A stretch of 64,000 nucleotides of DNA from Lachnospiraceae bacterium (GCA_902363835.1 CABJBM010000006.1:124001-188000), one strand, 5' to 3'; positions 1-8,715 are shown, numbered from the stretch's first letter. The notes: a model not told the origin generated them from the letters alone. A program made the numbers and translations.

Positions 1-1032
1 ACTACCTGCGGAACAAAGGGTGTACTGCTGACCCACGACAATATCAGATACAGTGAAGAAACATTTAATAAGGAACTGGGGCTGAAAAAAGAGGACATCA
101 TGTTTATGCCGGCACCCTTAAACCACGCCACCGGCTTCCATCACGGCATCATCGCAACCATGCTCGCCGGGGCGAAAATAGTGCTGCAGCAGAAATACTG
201 CTGCCGGGAGGCCATCAACCTGATGAACCGGGAAAAGTGTACGTATTCCATGGGAGCCACTCCCTTTATCTATGATATTCTGCGGGATTTAGAAACCAAC
301 GGAGGAGCGCTGCCCCATCTTAGATTCTATCTCTGCGGAGGTGCTCCTGTCCCCGGGTATATGGTACAAAAAGCATGGAATTTCGGAATTCTCCTCTGTG
401 AGGTATATGGTTCCACGGAAAGTGTTCCTCATGTTTATGTAAGGCCTGATGAGGTCCTCTCCCTGAACGGGCCGACTTCGGGCAGAGCCATGGAAGGCAT
501 AGAAATCCGGGTAATCGATGACCATGGAAAGGATGTTCCTCCCGGCACCCCGGGTGAGGAACTTTCCAGAGGCCCTAATGTTTTTGTGGGATATTTAAAA
601 AACCGGAAGGCCACTGATGAAGCTCTGGATGACGATGGCTGGTTTCACAGCGGAGATATCTGTGTGATGGATGAAGCCGGTAATATGCGAATCATCGGAC
701 GAAAAAAAGACATCATTGTCCGGGGCGGAGAAAATTTAAACTCTAATGAAATCAACGACAATCTGGAAGGTTGTCCCGGAGTGGCAGATCATACGGTAAT
801 CGGCATGCCGGATGAACGGCTTGGGGAACGGATCTGTGCATTTGTGGTTCCCCTTTCAGACAAGAAGGACTTAAAGCTTCATGACGTGATCGCTTATCTG
901 CAGGAGAAAAACGTGCCAAAACGATTCTGGCCGGAAAGGCTGGAGCTGATTGACAGAATTCCCCATACAGGCAGCGGTAAGGTCAAAAAGTACCTGCTGA
1001 GGGAAGAACTTATTAAAAGAATGAGGAGTTGA
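1..1032 (+). CDS. AMP-forming acyl-CoA synthetase (5' partial)
   Basis: Activates a carboxylic acid as acyl-AMP and transfers it to CoA. The reading frame is open from base 1, so the N-terminus lies outside the window. The first residues visible, TTCGTKGVLLTH, are the end of the P-loop-like A3 motif. LNHATGFHHG (A4), YGSTES (A5), GWFHSGDICVMDEAGN (A7), GRKKDIIVRGGENLNSNEI (A8) and the A10 lysine in HTGSGKVKKYLL follow in the normal order. The substrate cannot be read; cyclohexanecarboxylate-type and bile-acid-type CoA ligases share this layout. It is followed six bases later by the desulfoferrodoxin-like gene, so the two are probably co-transcribed. Confidence 0.9.
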   Translation, partial: TTCGTKGVLLTHDNIRYSEETFNKELGLKKEDIMFMPAPLNHATGFHHGIIATMLAGAKIVLQQKYCCREAINLMNREKCTYSMGATPFIYDILRDLETNGGALPHLRFYLCGGAPVPGYMVQKAWNFGILLCEVYGSTESVPHVYVRPDEVLSLNGPTSGRAMEGIEIRVIDDHGKDVPPGTPGEELSRGPNVFVGYLKNRKATDEALDDDGWFHSGDICVMDEAGNMRIIGRKKDIIVRGGENLNSNEINDNLEGCPGVADHTVIGMPDERLGERICAFVVPLSDKKDLKLHDVIAYLQEKNVPKRFWPERLELIDRIPHTGSGKVKKYLLREELIKRMRS

Positions 1033-1038
1033 CCGGCT

Positions 1039-1593
1039 ATGACAGAACAGAAATACGGACCAAAAAGATGCCGTGATACAAGAAAACCACCGGCAAGTCA
1101 ATGCCCGGAGGTTGCATTTTATCGTTGTGAAGAATGCGGAACCCTGTTCCCAGTCACCGGAAGCAAGGCACTGGAAGAAAAAGAGATTTTTTGCTGCAAA
1201 AATAAAACAAAGCGCCTGGTTCCGTCCACACCGGCCCAGGCAGAAAACAAAATAATAGTCACCTACCAGATCACCGGCGGCTACAATGACAATGCCGTCC
1301 AGGTTTTCTGGAAGGCAGAGAAGCCTGAATTCGCACCGGAATGGATCTATTTAAAAACATTTACCGGCGGATATTTAAAATACGTGGCAGAAACAAAACG
1401 GCCGCCTATGGTATTCGCACTGGCTGATACTGATGCATTTGCATACTGTGATGAAGATCCATGCCTGGAATGTGTCTTCCGATGTAAGCGGGGGTTTGTG
1501 ATTTACATCTATTCCAGGGGAGCAGGGCTGGTTCATCTCCCACTTGATAAAATGACGGCGCATTGGCAGACTGGAGCAAAAGAAAAAATATAA
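1039..1593 (+). CDS. Desulfoferrodoxin-like protein with degenerate C-terminal domain
   Basis: A 184-residue protein. Residues about 27-55 carry C30-x2-C33 and the paired C52-C53, the four-cysteine rubredoxin-like iron site of desulforedoxin domains. The remainder resembles superoxide reductase: a GGY motif, then PEWIYLKTFTGGYLKYV (compare the IEWIELL-type strand of superoxide reductases), then an AYC motif where that family has EYCN before its last histidine. The Glu-Lys-His region and the other iron-binding histidines of the catalytic site are not found, and extra cysteines (CDEDPCLECVFRC) occupy the C-terminal loop. It may be a redox or metal-binding protein rather than a working superoxide reductase. 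The family assignment is by eye. The gene lies between the acyl-CoA ligase and the GntP-type transporter. Confidence 0.55.
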   Translation: MTEQKYGPKRCRDTRKPPASQCPEVAFYRCEECGTLFPVTGSKALEEKEIFCCKNKTKRLVPSTPAQAENKIIVTYQITGGYNDNAVQVFWKAEKPEFAPEWIYLKTFTGGYLKYVAETKRPPMVFALADTDAFAYCDEDPCLECVFRCKRGFVIYIYSRGAGLVHLPLDKMTAHWQTGAKEKI

Positions 1594-1645
1594 AACAGCG
1601 TCTTTCCTAACGCTGAAAAACTATTTAAAATCGGAGGTAAGCTTT

Positions 1646-2947
1646 ATGATAGCTACTATTGGTTTAATAATTGCCATTACGCTTCTGGTCATTATGATTA
1701 TCAAAGGCATAGATATGATTACAGCAACGGTAATCACAGCATCTGTTATCCTGGTAACCAGCGGACTGGATTTTAAGGAAGGACTTCTCACCACCTTCTC
1801 CGGTGGGGCAGGTGCCTTTGTTGCGTCATGGTTTTTGATTTTAGGACTTGGAGGAGTATTTGGACAGCTGGTATTGGAAACCGGGCTTGCTACAAAAATT
1901 GCCAAGACCCTGACAGAAAAGCTTGGAACAAAAATGGTGGGATTGGTAATCCTCATCTGTACCTTTTTTATCACCCTGCTTGGCATTAACGGATATATCA
2001 TGGTATTTGTCCTGTATCCGATTGCAGATAACCTGCTTCGTCAAAACAAGATGGACCGCCGCGTGCTGCCATTCCTCCTTTTAGGAGGCGGTGCTTCTGC
2101 CAACGGATTTGCATATTCCCTGGATATCTGCAATGTATTACCCAGCAACTATTTAGGCACCTCCCTTGGATCAGCCCCCTTATTATCCGTTATATTTACC
2201 GGAATCCTGGCGGTATGCTATTTCGTATATTTTAATCATGCGCAGAAACAAAGCCATAAAAACCATACCGAAGAAGAACTTCTGGCCATGTATAAGGACA
2301 ACAGTGTCACCATAAAGGAAGAAGAACTGCCAGGGATTTTCATCTCTGTTCTGCCTTTTATTCTGGTTTTAGGATCAGTGGTTATCACCTCTGGCTGGGG
2401 CACGTCAGCCAGCATTATGTTTTCTCTGATGCTTGGTATCCTTTTGATTATCGCCACACAGTTTAAGCACATTAAAAATATGAAGTCATCCATTAAGACC
2501 GGAAGCAGTTCAGGCCTCAGTTCCATGCTTACAGTAGCAGCAGTCATGGGGCTTTCCAAGGTGCTGGGTGCCTCTCCTGCCTTTCAGAATCTCCAGCAGG
2601 CAGTGCTGGCTATGAACATGCCGGCATATTTAAAGGCTTTCTTTGGTACCACAGTACTGACCGGCTTAACCGGCTCCGCCATCTCCGGTGAGACCATTTT
2701 CATGGAGAGTTTTGGGCAGGCCTTTGTAGATATGGGTGTCAATATCCAGGCTTTGCACCGGATCGTTACAGAGTCAGCTTTAATCTTAAATAAGCTGCCC
2801 AACTCTTCCGTTGCGATTCTGACCATGTCCATCTGCGGCTGCAGTCTGAAAGAAAGCTACAAGCATATCATCCTGGGTACAATCATTCCGGCCTTTGCGG
2901 CAGGACTTATTATTGCCCTTTTGGCTACTGCCGGGGTTGTATTTTAA
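1646..2947 (+). CDS. GntP-family gluconate/organic-acid permease
   Basis: A 433-residue membrane protein with about twelve hydrophobic segments and glycine-rich loops of the GntP type, for example GGAGAFVASWFLILGLGG and LLLGGGASANGFAYSLDI. It probably imports a hydroxy or carboxylic acid by proton symport; the exact substrate is not readable. A good ribosome binding site (GGAGG) sits eight bases before the ATG, 52 bases after the preceding gene. Its position behind an acyl-CoA ligase suggests uptake of the acid the ligase activates (inference). The stop codon lies inside a 16-bp tandem repeat. Confidence 0.75.
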   Translation: MIATIGLIIAITLLVIMIIKGIDMITATVITASVILVTSGLDFKEGLLTTFSGGAGAFVASWFLILGLGGVFGQLVLETGLATKIAKTLTEKLGTKMVGLVILICTFFITLLGINGYIMVFVLYPIADNLLRQNKMDRRVLPFLLLGGGASANGFAYSLDICNVLPSNYLGTSLGSAPLLSVIFTGILAVCYFVYFNHAQKQSHKNHTEEELLAMYKDNSVTIKEEELPGIFISVLPFILVLGSVVITSGWGTSASIMFSLMLGILLIIATQFKHIKNMKSSIKTGSSSGLSSMLTVAAVMGLSKVLGASPAFQNLQQAVLAMNMPAYLKAFFGTTVLTGLTGSAISGETIFMESFGQAFVDMGVNIQALHRIVTESALILNKLPNSSVAILTMSICGCSLKESYKHIILGTIIPAFAAGLIIALLATAGVVF

Positions 2948-2981
2948 AGGGATTGTATTCTAAAGGGGTTATATTCTAAAG
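2934..2981 (+). repeat. 16-bp tandem repeat, three copies, spanning a stop codon
   Basis: Three consecutive units, GGGTTGTATTTTAAAG, GGATTGTATTCTAAAG and GGGTTATATTCTAAAG, begin in the last codons of the GntP-type gene and run past its TAA stop; a decayed fourth unit follows. Confidence 0.8.
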
Positions 2982-3012
2982 GTATTGTCATATAGAATGT
3001 GTTTCCATAAAG

Positions 3013-3047
3013 AAAGATGGCGCCATCTGAAAGACGGCGTCATCTTT
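3013..3047. terminator. Bidirectional hairpin between convergent genes
   Basis: AAAGATGGCGCC pairs with GGCGTCATCTTT (one G-T wobble). It lies between the ends of the GntP-type gene (+) and the LysR gene (-). The flanking T-runs are weak, so terminator function is moderately supported. Confidence 0.6.
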
Positions 3048-3065
3048 GTGCATCCTGCCGGCAGT

Positions 3066-3950
3066 TTATGGCAGCTTCATTTCATGTGCCACAATAAAAT
3101 CTGCAAAAGCCTCAACAGCAGACGATATAAAATTCTTTTTGCTGTAAGTCATATAAATCAGGCGTGTATCCGAAGGAACATCGGTCAGTTTAATGATTAC
3201 CAGGTTGTCAAACTGTTTTAAAAACGGAGTCCGGGCAACAATGGCAGCCAGCTGGTTCTCGGAGATGACACCCCCGATGGATATCTCATCATCGTAAGAA
3301 AAGGTTGCTTCCACTCCATGTTTACTCAGAAGCCCCCGAACCACTTTTCCTATGGGGATGGAATCCCGGTATGTAGTAAGTTTATAGTCCTTTAAATCGC
3401 TTAAGCGGATCTCCTGCCTGTCTGCAAGAGGATGAGTATCATTGACAATTAAAACCAGCTCCTGTGCCATAATCGGTACGAACACCAGATCAGGCTCATC
3501 ATCCACCATGGAGCAGAATCCCAGATCAAATTTACCGGTGGCCACCCCATGTGCCACTTCAATGGACATCCCATGGAATATATTGAATTTTGTCTGGGCG
3601 CCTTTCTTCATATAATTCTGGATTGCAGTTGGCAGAAAATCTCCCACAAGCGTGGGAATACAACCCACATCAATCATACCGCTGATCTGCCCGGAATACC
3701 GCTTCATAGAGGCAATCCCACGTTCCAATTCGTTTAAGGCCCGTGACACATGCTCGTAAAATTCCTGTCCGTATTTTGTAAGTTTCACATTGCGCCCTTT
3801 TTTCTGAAACAAAGAAATCCCCAATTCCTGTTCCAGGGAGGCAATGGAATCACTTAAAGAGGGCTGAGCAATGTACAGTTCTTTTGCAGCCTTTGTATAA
3901 TGCTGAAGTTCCGCCAGTTTCAGGAAATAATATAACTGTGGTAAGTTCAT
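3066..3950 (-). CDS. LysR-family transcriptional regulator
   Basis: A 294-residue LysR regulator. The winged HTH fills residues 1-60 (MNLPQLYYFLKLAELQHYTK, then AAKELYIAQPSLSDSIASLE); the effector-binding domain, with two periplasmic-binding-like lobes, begins near residue 90. It converges on the ligase/GntP gene set and is the likely regulator of that set, although the usual divergent arrangement is absent. A palindrome just upstream could be its autoregulatory site. The effector is unknown. Confidence 0.88.
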   Translation of the reverse strand: MNLPQLYYFLKLAELQHYTKAAKELYIAQPSLSDSIASLEQELGISLFQKKGRNVKLTKYGQEFYEHVSRALNELERGIASMKRYSGQISGMIDVGCIPTLVGDFLPTAIQNYMKKGAQTKFNIFHGMSIEVAHGVATGKFDLGFCSMVDDEPDLVFVPIMAQELVLIVNDTHPLADRQEIRLSDLKDYKLTTYRDSIPIGKVVRGLLSKHGVEATFSYDDEISIGGVISENQLAAIVARTPFLKQFDNLVIIKLTDVPSDTRLIYMTYSKKNFISSAVEAFADFIVAHEMKLP

Positions 3951-3978
3951 GTAAAACCCCCTGAATGTATTGTTTAAA

Positions 3979-4003
3979 AATTAACATAGTTCTACTGTTA
4001 ATT
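3979..4003. promoter_or_regulatory. Palindrome upstream of the LysR gene
   Basis: AATTAACA and TGTTAATT form a perfect 8-bp inverted repeat separated by nine bases, 29 bases before the LysR start codon. A site of this shape fits LysR autoregulation (inference). Confidence 0.45.
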
Positions 4004-4265
4004 ATATAAAAAAGGCCACGGTTTGACAACCTTATTTATGGTTTCTGCACCAGAATACTATTGAATTTCCTTTGAAAAACAGGTTTTGTCATTCGGGGGG
4101 AGGTTCTTTCTGTTATATTGATCCGATTGAAAAAATTTGGGGCATTTGTGTTAGCAGAAGACTTGTCTTTTTATACGATAATCAAGATCGGCATCATCCA
4201 ATGCCTATGCCTTTTGGCCACTATACACTTTAATGGGAATTATAAATTTAAACGAATGAAGTAAA
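4004..4265. other. Non-coding stretch, no recognised feature
   Basis: AT-rich spacer between the LysR operator region and the DUF4160 gene. No gene with a start and ribosome binding site was found. A short open stretch on the plus strand from 4171 (LYDNQDRHHPMPMPFGHYTL) ends at a stop and is not convincing as a gene. Confidence 0.5.
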
Positions 4266-4544
4266 CTAGCAGTAAAATAGAATTGTGTCTTCCAGGAAAA
4301 ACTTTTTCCATTCAGCACAAATTAGAAAATATTGAGCAGCAATAACATCCATTAATTCTTTTAATTCTTTTGCCGGAATTCTACTCCCATTATCGGCAAT
4401 AATACAGCCACCTGCTTTTGTCAGCCAAATCTTTGTTGCATTGGGAGATGGCTTCCCCTTACATACATGCACATGGATTGGCTCTCCATTCTCATTAGAC
4501 CAAAAGAATACTTTATAACCACTGACAATAAACAAGCTAGGCAA
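4266..4544 (-). CDS. DUF4160 domain protein (TTG start)
   Basis: A 92-residue protein matching the DUF4160 pattern: a short N-terminus (PSLFIVSGYKVFFWSNENGE), a central PIHVHV histidine motif, then a basic segment and a helical end containing AAQYFLICAEWKKFF. The reading frame extends further upstream, but the start is placed at the TTG at 4544-4542: GGAGGG lies seven bases before it, the resulting N-terminus (M)PSLF fits the family, and it overlaps the end of the upstream gene by eight bases. Function is not known; DUF4160 genes are often paired with a small upstream partner, and toxin-antitoxin roles have been proposed for such pairs. Confidence 0.7.
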   Translation of the reverse strand: MPSLFIVSGYKVFFWSNENGEPIHVHVCKGKPSPNATKIWLTKAGGCIIADNGSRIPAKELKELMDVIAAQYFLICAEWKKFFLEDTILFYC

Positions 4545-4806
4545 TATGAATCCCTCCATTTGCAGCATATTTATAAAATAAGTGCGCATTACTCTGTAAA
4601 AGCTGCTCAAACATTTGGATCTCTTCTTTACTGAACCCATCTATTTTTATCCATTTATAGTCAGGCAGTTCGCAACGCGCGGTATCAAACCCTTCCTCAG
4701 TCGGACGTTCAAAATTAACAACTACCTTTTGTTTCCCATCTTCTTCTATAATCTGAGAATGTACAACTTCCGTATCATCTGCCAATGTCATATATGGGTA
4801 CATCAT
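4537..4806 (-). CDS. Small conserved hypothetical protein paired with DUF4160
   Basis: An 89-residue acidic protein beginning MMYPYMTLADDTEVVHSQII. The start at 4806 is chosen because AGGAGG lies nine bases upstream; an earlier in-frame candidate has no such site. It has no signal peptide or membrane segment. The sequence predicts a short beta-rich first half and a helical C-terminus (SKEEIQMFEQLLQSNAHLFY). Its translational overlap with the DUF4160 gene suggests the two products act together. Function not recognised. Confidence 0.7.
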   Translation of the reverse strand: MMYPYMTLADDTEVVHSQIIEEDGKQKVVVNFERPTEEGFDTARCELPDYKWIKIDGFSKEEIQMFEQLLQSNAHLFYKYAANGGIHIA

Positions 4807-5088
4807 AGTATTTTCCTCCTGTCCTAAAAATATATCTCTATTTATATTATACACATCGTTATTTGCGAATACAAGCAGTAGCATAATAAAACAAAGTAAA
4901 TACTCCTCTTAAAATAGCTATTAGAATATAATTATGTATAATAACTTTTTCTTATTAAATGCATTAAATTCAACTATTATCTTTATCTAACCACATATAT
5001 ATCCCAGATTTTTTCTTATTTATGATACAACTCTCCATAATATGCCCAAATGCAAATACCTGCGCTGTTCCTTGCTTCAATTCACATC

Positions 5089-6213
5089 CTATGACAAAAA
5101 ATGCTCCTCATAGCTGATAATCATTCCTGTTGAATCAGTGTCGAATACTCCCCACAATGACAATCCACCAGAATAACCTCCAAACTGTGCCCCCACCTCA
5201 TCGCCATCCAGCGTAAAAAAGTCCTCGATCGTGACGCTATGGCTTCTGTATTCATTATAGGGATCATTCACTTCGACAATACAGTCTTTACTGAAATACA
5301 AACTTCCCGAATATAGAATATCAGCCGTCATAATACCATCGTAATAATAAGGAGTATAATAGCTATCGCTGTAGTTCCTTGACAATTTGTAACATTCTTC
5401 AATTCCTTCTCCCCCTGATACTAATTCTAAATTCACAGTTTCACCATCTCCGGAATCCCAGATTGTGATCTCCGTAATGTGGTATATTACGTTGTCCAAT
5501 TCCAATGTATCACCAACGTATTTACCATCCATAACGGATTGGTCAAAACTGTCTTCGCCCATGATACACCCATGGGTTACCTCATAATACGAGCCATGAT
5601 CGATAATCTGTGCATGAGGCTGCTTATAGTCAAAAAACCGCTCTGTGGAAACATACAGCCTTCTGAATTGCTTTTCTTTTAATATATCTTTATAGTTTGC
5701 CAACTGTTCCACTGTTACTATCAGGTCGCAGTTTGCGATTTCATATTTATTAAAGAGAGTATCACCTTTTTGTTCAAACTCCTCAGGAGTATATTGCGGA
5801 AAATACCAGGATTTCTCGAAAAAATACTGCTGCAGATCACCGGCAGTAAAAATTCTGCCATGACGGGCAAAGATTTCATTGCGGGCCAAGCGGAGTTCGG
5901 CAGTTGACAGACTGCCTAATTCTGTTATGGTGTAAAAGCGGCTTTCGCTTCCGGGTAAAATATATTCGCTTGCCACTGATTCTTTCTTTGTTAGTTCTGT
6001 TTTTAATATTGTTTCATCTGATTCCTCTGGCGAAATCGCCGGCGAATTCTGATCTGTATGAACCTCTGTTACGCTTTCTAAGACTTCAGAATCCTGGAAC
6101 ACTGTCTTAGACTTATCTTTAGAACAAGCACTCAGGTACAAACATACAATCAAAAAGATCAGAAGTGTTTTTATCTGATTGTTACTATATGTAATAAATT
6201 TTATACACATCAA
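5089..6213 (-). CDS. YARHG-domain lipoprotein
   Basis: A 374-residue secreted lipoprotein. A hydrophobic segment at residues 15-29 ends in the lipobox LSAC (Cys30). After an acidic Ser/Thr/Glu-rich linker, residues about 104-168 form a YARHG domain (LRLARNEIFARHGRIF, then FNKYEIANCDLI). The C-terminal 200 residues are rich in Tyr, Asp and Gly and match no family I recognise; they look like an extracellular beta domain. YARHG domains are extracellular and poorly characterised. The ribosome binding site AGGA lies just before ATGATG. It is AT-rich like its two neighbours and unlike the flanking chromosome. Confidence 0.75.
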   Translation of the reverse strand: MMCIKFITYSNNQIKTLLIFLIVCLYLSACSKDKSKTVFQDSEVLESVTEVHTDQNSPAISPEESDETILKTELTKKESVASEYILPGSESRFYTITELGSLSTAELRLARNEIFARHGRIFTAGDLQQYFFEKSWYFPQYTPEEFEQKGDTLFNKYEIANCDLIVTVEQLANYKDILKEKQFRRLYVSTERFFDYKQPHAQIIDHGSYYEVTHGCIMGEDSFDQSVMDGKYVGDTLELDNVIYHITEITIWDSGDGETVNLELVSGGEGIEECYKLSRNYSDSYYTPYYYDGIMTADILYSGSLYFSKDCIVEVNDPYNEYRSHSVTIEDFFTLDGDEVGAQFGGYSGGLSLWGVFDTDSTGMIISYEEHFLS

Positions 6214-6332
6214 AGTCCTTTCATATAAAGAATATTATATTGTATAGGTTTCATAATCGCCATATGTACTGGGACGGCTGATTCCGGCAATCCTCTGTTT
6301 CTCATTTCATTCAGAAGCAGCGATATCCAATA

Positions 6333-7490
6333 TTATTTTCTGATACCAAAGAACGTTATATAATCAGTAGAAGTTCCTACGTTAAAAGAAAAAAAATCAC
6401 CATAAAGAGCTACATTAGAATATCCTGTGTAATTAGGATCCATAGCAAGTTCCATATAATGGACCTCGCCATTTGCATATTCCCTATATTCCACCAAATG
6501 TATCTCATCATACTTTTCACATAATTGCCCCCATGCCGATGACGGGATAAATATATGATGAAGAAAACAAGCATTTTCATTCCACAGAAAATGATAGGAC
6601 GGCGTTATTTGCTCAAATTTACGTCCCATATCCCAGCCTTCCGGAGGTTCTTCCTGCTGAACAACGAAATCACCAGATCCAGGATTCTCTTTCAGTATCA
6701 GAAACTCACTTACGAATGGGAGGTCATTAGTAAGTGGGCCCATCACATATTGATAAGTCTCTGGTTCCATGTTCCCGCTCTTTCTATATATTGTGCTGTA
6801 TTCCACATATGGGGCGTAATTGCTTGCTGTATCTTCATACCAACGTATTGGTGATATCTTATCAGCACTGCCTTTTTCCAAAACAATTAATTCTATGCTT
6901 TGTTTATCATATACTGTATTTTCTAATAAAACAGTAACTTTTTCAGAAAAATCACTGTCAAAAACAGCATCATTCTCATATATTAATATGAAACTGGGAG
7001 ATATCATATTAAAAATCTTCTCAGTATTTGTACCGTCAAAATAATCATTCACCAGGAGTTCATCAAAATCACGATATGCATATCCACGATAATATGGAGA
7101 TATTTTATAAAAAACAGTTTGAGGCAAGCCAAGTTTCTCAGAAGCATAGGTAAGACATGCTTGTTCCATTTCTTCTGCTTGATAATTATCATATACGATT
7201 TGATTTTCTACATGAGCTGAAAATCTCCTGTCGTTGTAACTGACAACAGCCACTACAAGTCCAGTGTAACATCTGTCAGTGTCATGTGCACCACCGCTAA
7301 ATTTCGCAAAAACAGACTGTATTTCAACATCGATTCCGTATTTACTTTTGAAATGATCATGAATGACAGGAATTGCATCTTTTTCCGCATGTTCAGCACG
7401 CTTAAGTTCCTCTGCGTCAATACGACTGTAACAACCGGAAAGGAGGAACAGCACCAAAATATTGCAAAGAACTAATACCGTTTTTTTCAT
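6333..7490 (-). CDS. Hypothetical lipoprotein
   Basis: A 385-residue protein with a clear lipoprotein signal (MKKTVLVLCNILVLFLLSGC, Cys20). The mature part is acidic and aromatic-rich without a recognised domain. Residues about 40-140 have an alternating strand/helix pattern (DAIPVIHDHFKSKYGIDVEI). It lies between two YARHG lipoproteins in the same orientation, with 119- and 110-base spacers and no clear terminators. A surface or sensory role is a guess from context only. Confidence 0.65.
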   Translation of the reverse strand: MKKTVLVLCNILVLFLLSGCYSRIDAEELKRAEHAEKDAIPVIHDHFKSKYGIDVEIQSVFAKFSGGAHDTDRCYTGLVVAVVSYNDRRFSAHVENQIVYDNYQAEEMEQACLTYASEKLGLPQTVFYKISPYYRGYAYRDFDELLVNDYFDGTNTEKIFNMISPSFILIYENDAVFDSDFSEKVTVLLENTVYDKQSIELIVLEKGSADKISPIRWYEDTASNYAPYVEYSTIYRKSGNMEPETYQYVMGPLTNDLPFVSEFLILKENPGSGDFVVQQEEPPEGWDMGRKFEQITPSYHFLWNENACFLHHIFIPSSAWGQLCEKYDEIHLVEYREYANGEVHYMELAMDPNYTGYSNVALYGDFFSFNVGTSTDYITFFGIRK

Positions 7491-7600
7491 TTACCGCTCC
7501 TTATTTAATCATTCTTCTCCCGCTTCTGGTACTGGTACCACCAGATGGATCTGAGACTAAATCCTATCTGGACTAAAGACTAAAAACCACCTATGGTTTA

Positions 7601-8692
7601 TCAATTTCGCCACACCTCTATGGACTTAATCAAATCCCGGTTAGCAATCTCATATTTGTTCAGCATATCATCTGAAAATGAAACACGGGAAACTTGTTCC
7701 TGGTACCAGCTAAACTGCTTGAAGAATTCTTTTAAACGGCTGCTTTCAAAGATATATCCATTTCTTGCGTATATCTCGTTTCTGGCAATCTCCAATAAAT
7801 AGGGATTCATATTTAACAATTCATGTTTTGTGTATATCCGTTTGTCCGTTTCAAAAATATTACTGCTAAAATCCAGATCACTTTGATAGTTGTCCTTTAT
7901 TTCACTGTGGTAAATGCGGACTAACCCATTTAGTTCCTCCACATTCTTTTCAACTCCCTCGGTGACAATAAATTGATTTGATACAAACAAATAATTGTCA
8001 TCGGATTTTTTTAATACTGTTAGACACTGACTATCAAAAAAGTAATAATCTACGTCGTCACTGAGAACATAATAGTGATTATCCTCAACATATCCACTTA
8101 TACAGTGAACAATCCTAAAATTAGTATCTCCATGCTGGAAATAATAAGCATCAAACTCAGGCAGATAGCTGCCATAAATCGTGCCTTTATGATCCTTTAG
8201 CTCAATTCCCATGGTATCTATACAAAAGGTGTTAATCTGCTTCGTAGTTAGCCGAGTCATATCCGTATAAATCTCATCCACTTGTCTTCTATATGCCTCT
8301 TTTTCCGCATCCGTCAAAGCATCGCCTTTAATTCCAGCTCCACAATAAAGAACTAATCCCAAATCCACATATTCCGGAGATTCATAGCCGGACTGTAAAA
8401 AGCCATAAGTCAGATATTTAAACCTACCTCTGCCATTGAGCATATCCTCAATCTCGCTAAGTTCATCGGATGTCAGCAGATGTTTCTCTTTTTTAGCAGT
8501 ATTTGCCGATGTTGTTTCATTTAATTTGGCATAAGACTCTGTTTCTTGTGAGGTTGGCTCTGACTGATTTTGCAGCTCGCCGGTCACCATTACCTGTGTT
8601 TCTGTTTCAACTGTTTGAACCTGCTGGACAGCTGTATCGCTCACATCCATTTGCCTGCTGCATCCGTCTAAGAGGAGCACTGCTCCCGCCAA
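7601..8692 (-). CDS. YARHG-domain lipoprotein, start codon split from its frame by A9
   Basis: The open frame gives 363 residues from a TTG at 8692, with lipobox LLDGC and a C-terminal YARHG domain (LLEIARNEIYARNGYIFES, then MLNKYEIANRDLI). The TTG start leaves a signal peptide with no positively charged N-terminus. An ATG at 8715, with AAGGGG eleven bases before it, is followed by TTT and nine A and then hits TGA. One more A would give MFKKKILILAGAVLLLDGC, a textbook lipoprotein signal. The gene is therefore frameshifted at a homopolymer: phase variation, transcriptional slippage or a sequence error. The rest of the frame is intact over 363 codons. Confidence 0.7.
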   Translation of the reverse strand: MAGAVLLLDGCSRQMDVSDTAVQQVQTVETETQVMVTGELQNQSEPTSQETESYAKLNETTSANTAKKEKHLLTSDELSEIEDMLNGRGRFKYLTYGFLQSGYESPEYVDLGLVLYCGAGIKGDALTDAEKEAYRRQVDEIYTDMTRLTTKQINTFCIDTMGIELKDHKGTIYGSYLPEFDAYYFQHGDTNFRIVHCISGYVEDNHYYVLSDDVDYYFFDSQCLTVLKKSDDNYLFVSNQFIVTEGVEKNVEELNGLVRIYHSEIKDNYQSDLDFSSNIFETDKRIYTKHELLNMNPYLLEIARNEIYARNGYIFESSRLKEFFKQFSWYQEQVSRVSFSDDMLNKYEIANRDLIKSIEVWRN

Positions 8693-8700
8693 TATCAGAA

Positions 8701-8709
8701 TTTTTTTTT
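8701..8709. repeat. Homopolymer run (A9 on the coding strand)
   Basis: Nine consecutive T on the plus strand (A on the coding strand) inside the signal-peptide codons of the YARHG lipoprotein gene. Its length decides whether the ATG at 8715 is in frame: ten A is in frame, nine is not. Confidence 0.85.
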
Positions 8710-8715
8710 AAACAT

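Noticed and set aside
4171..4233. Short plus-strand frame LYDNQDRHHPMPMPFGHYTL, faintly like a DUF4160 N-terminal half
   Set aside because: Only 20 residues, no start or ribosome binding site, and the resemblance rests on a few histidines and prolines.
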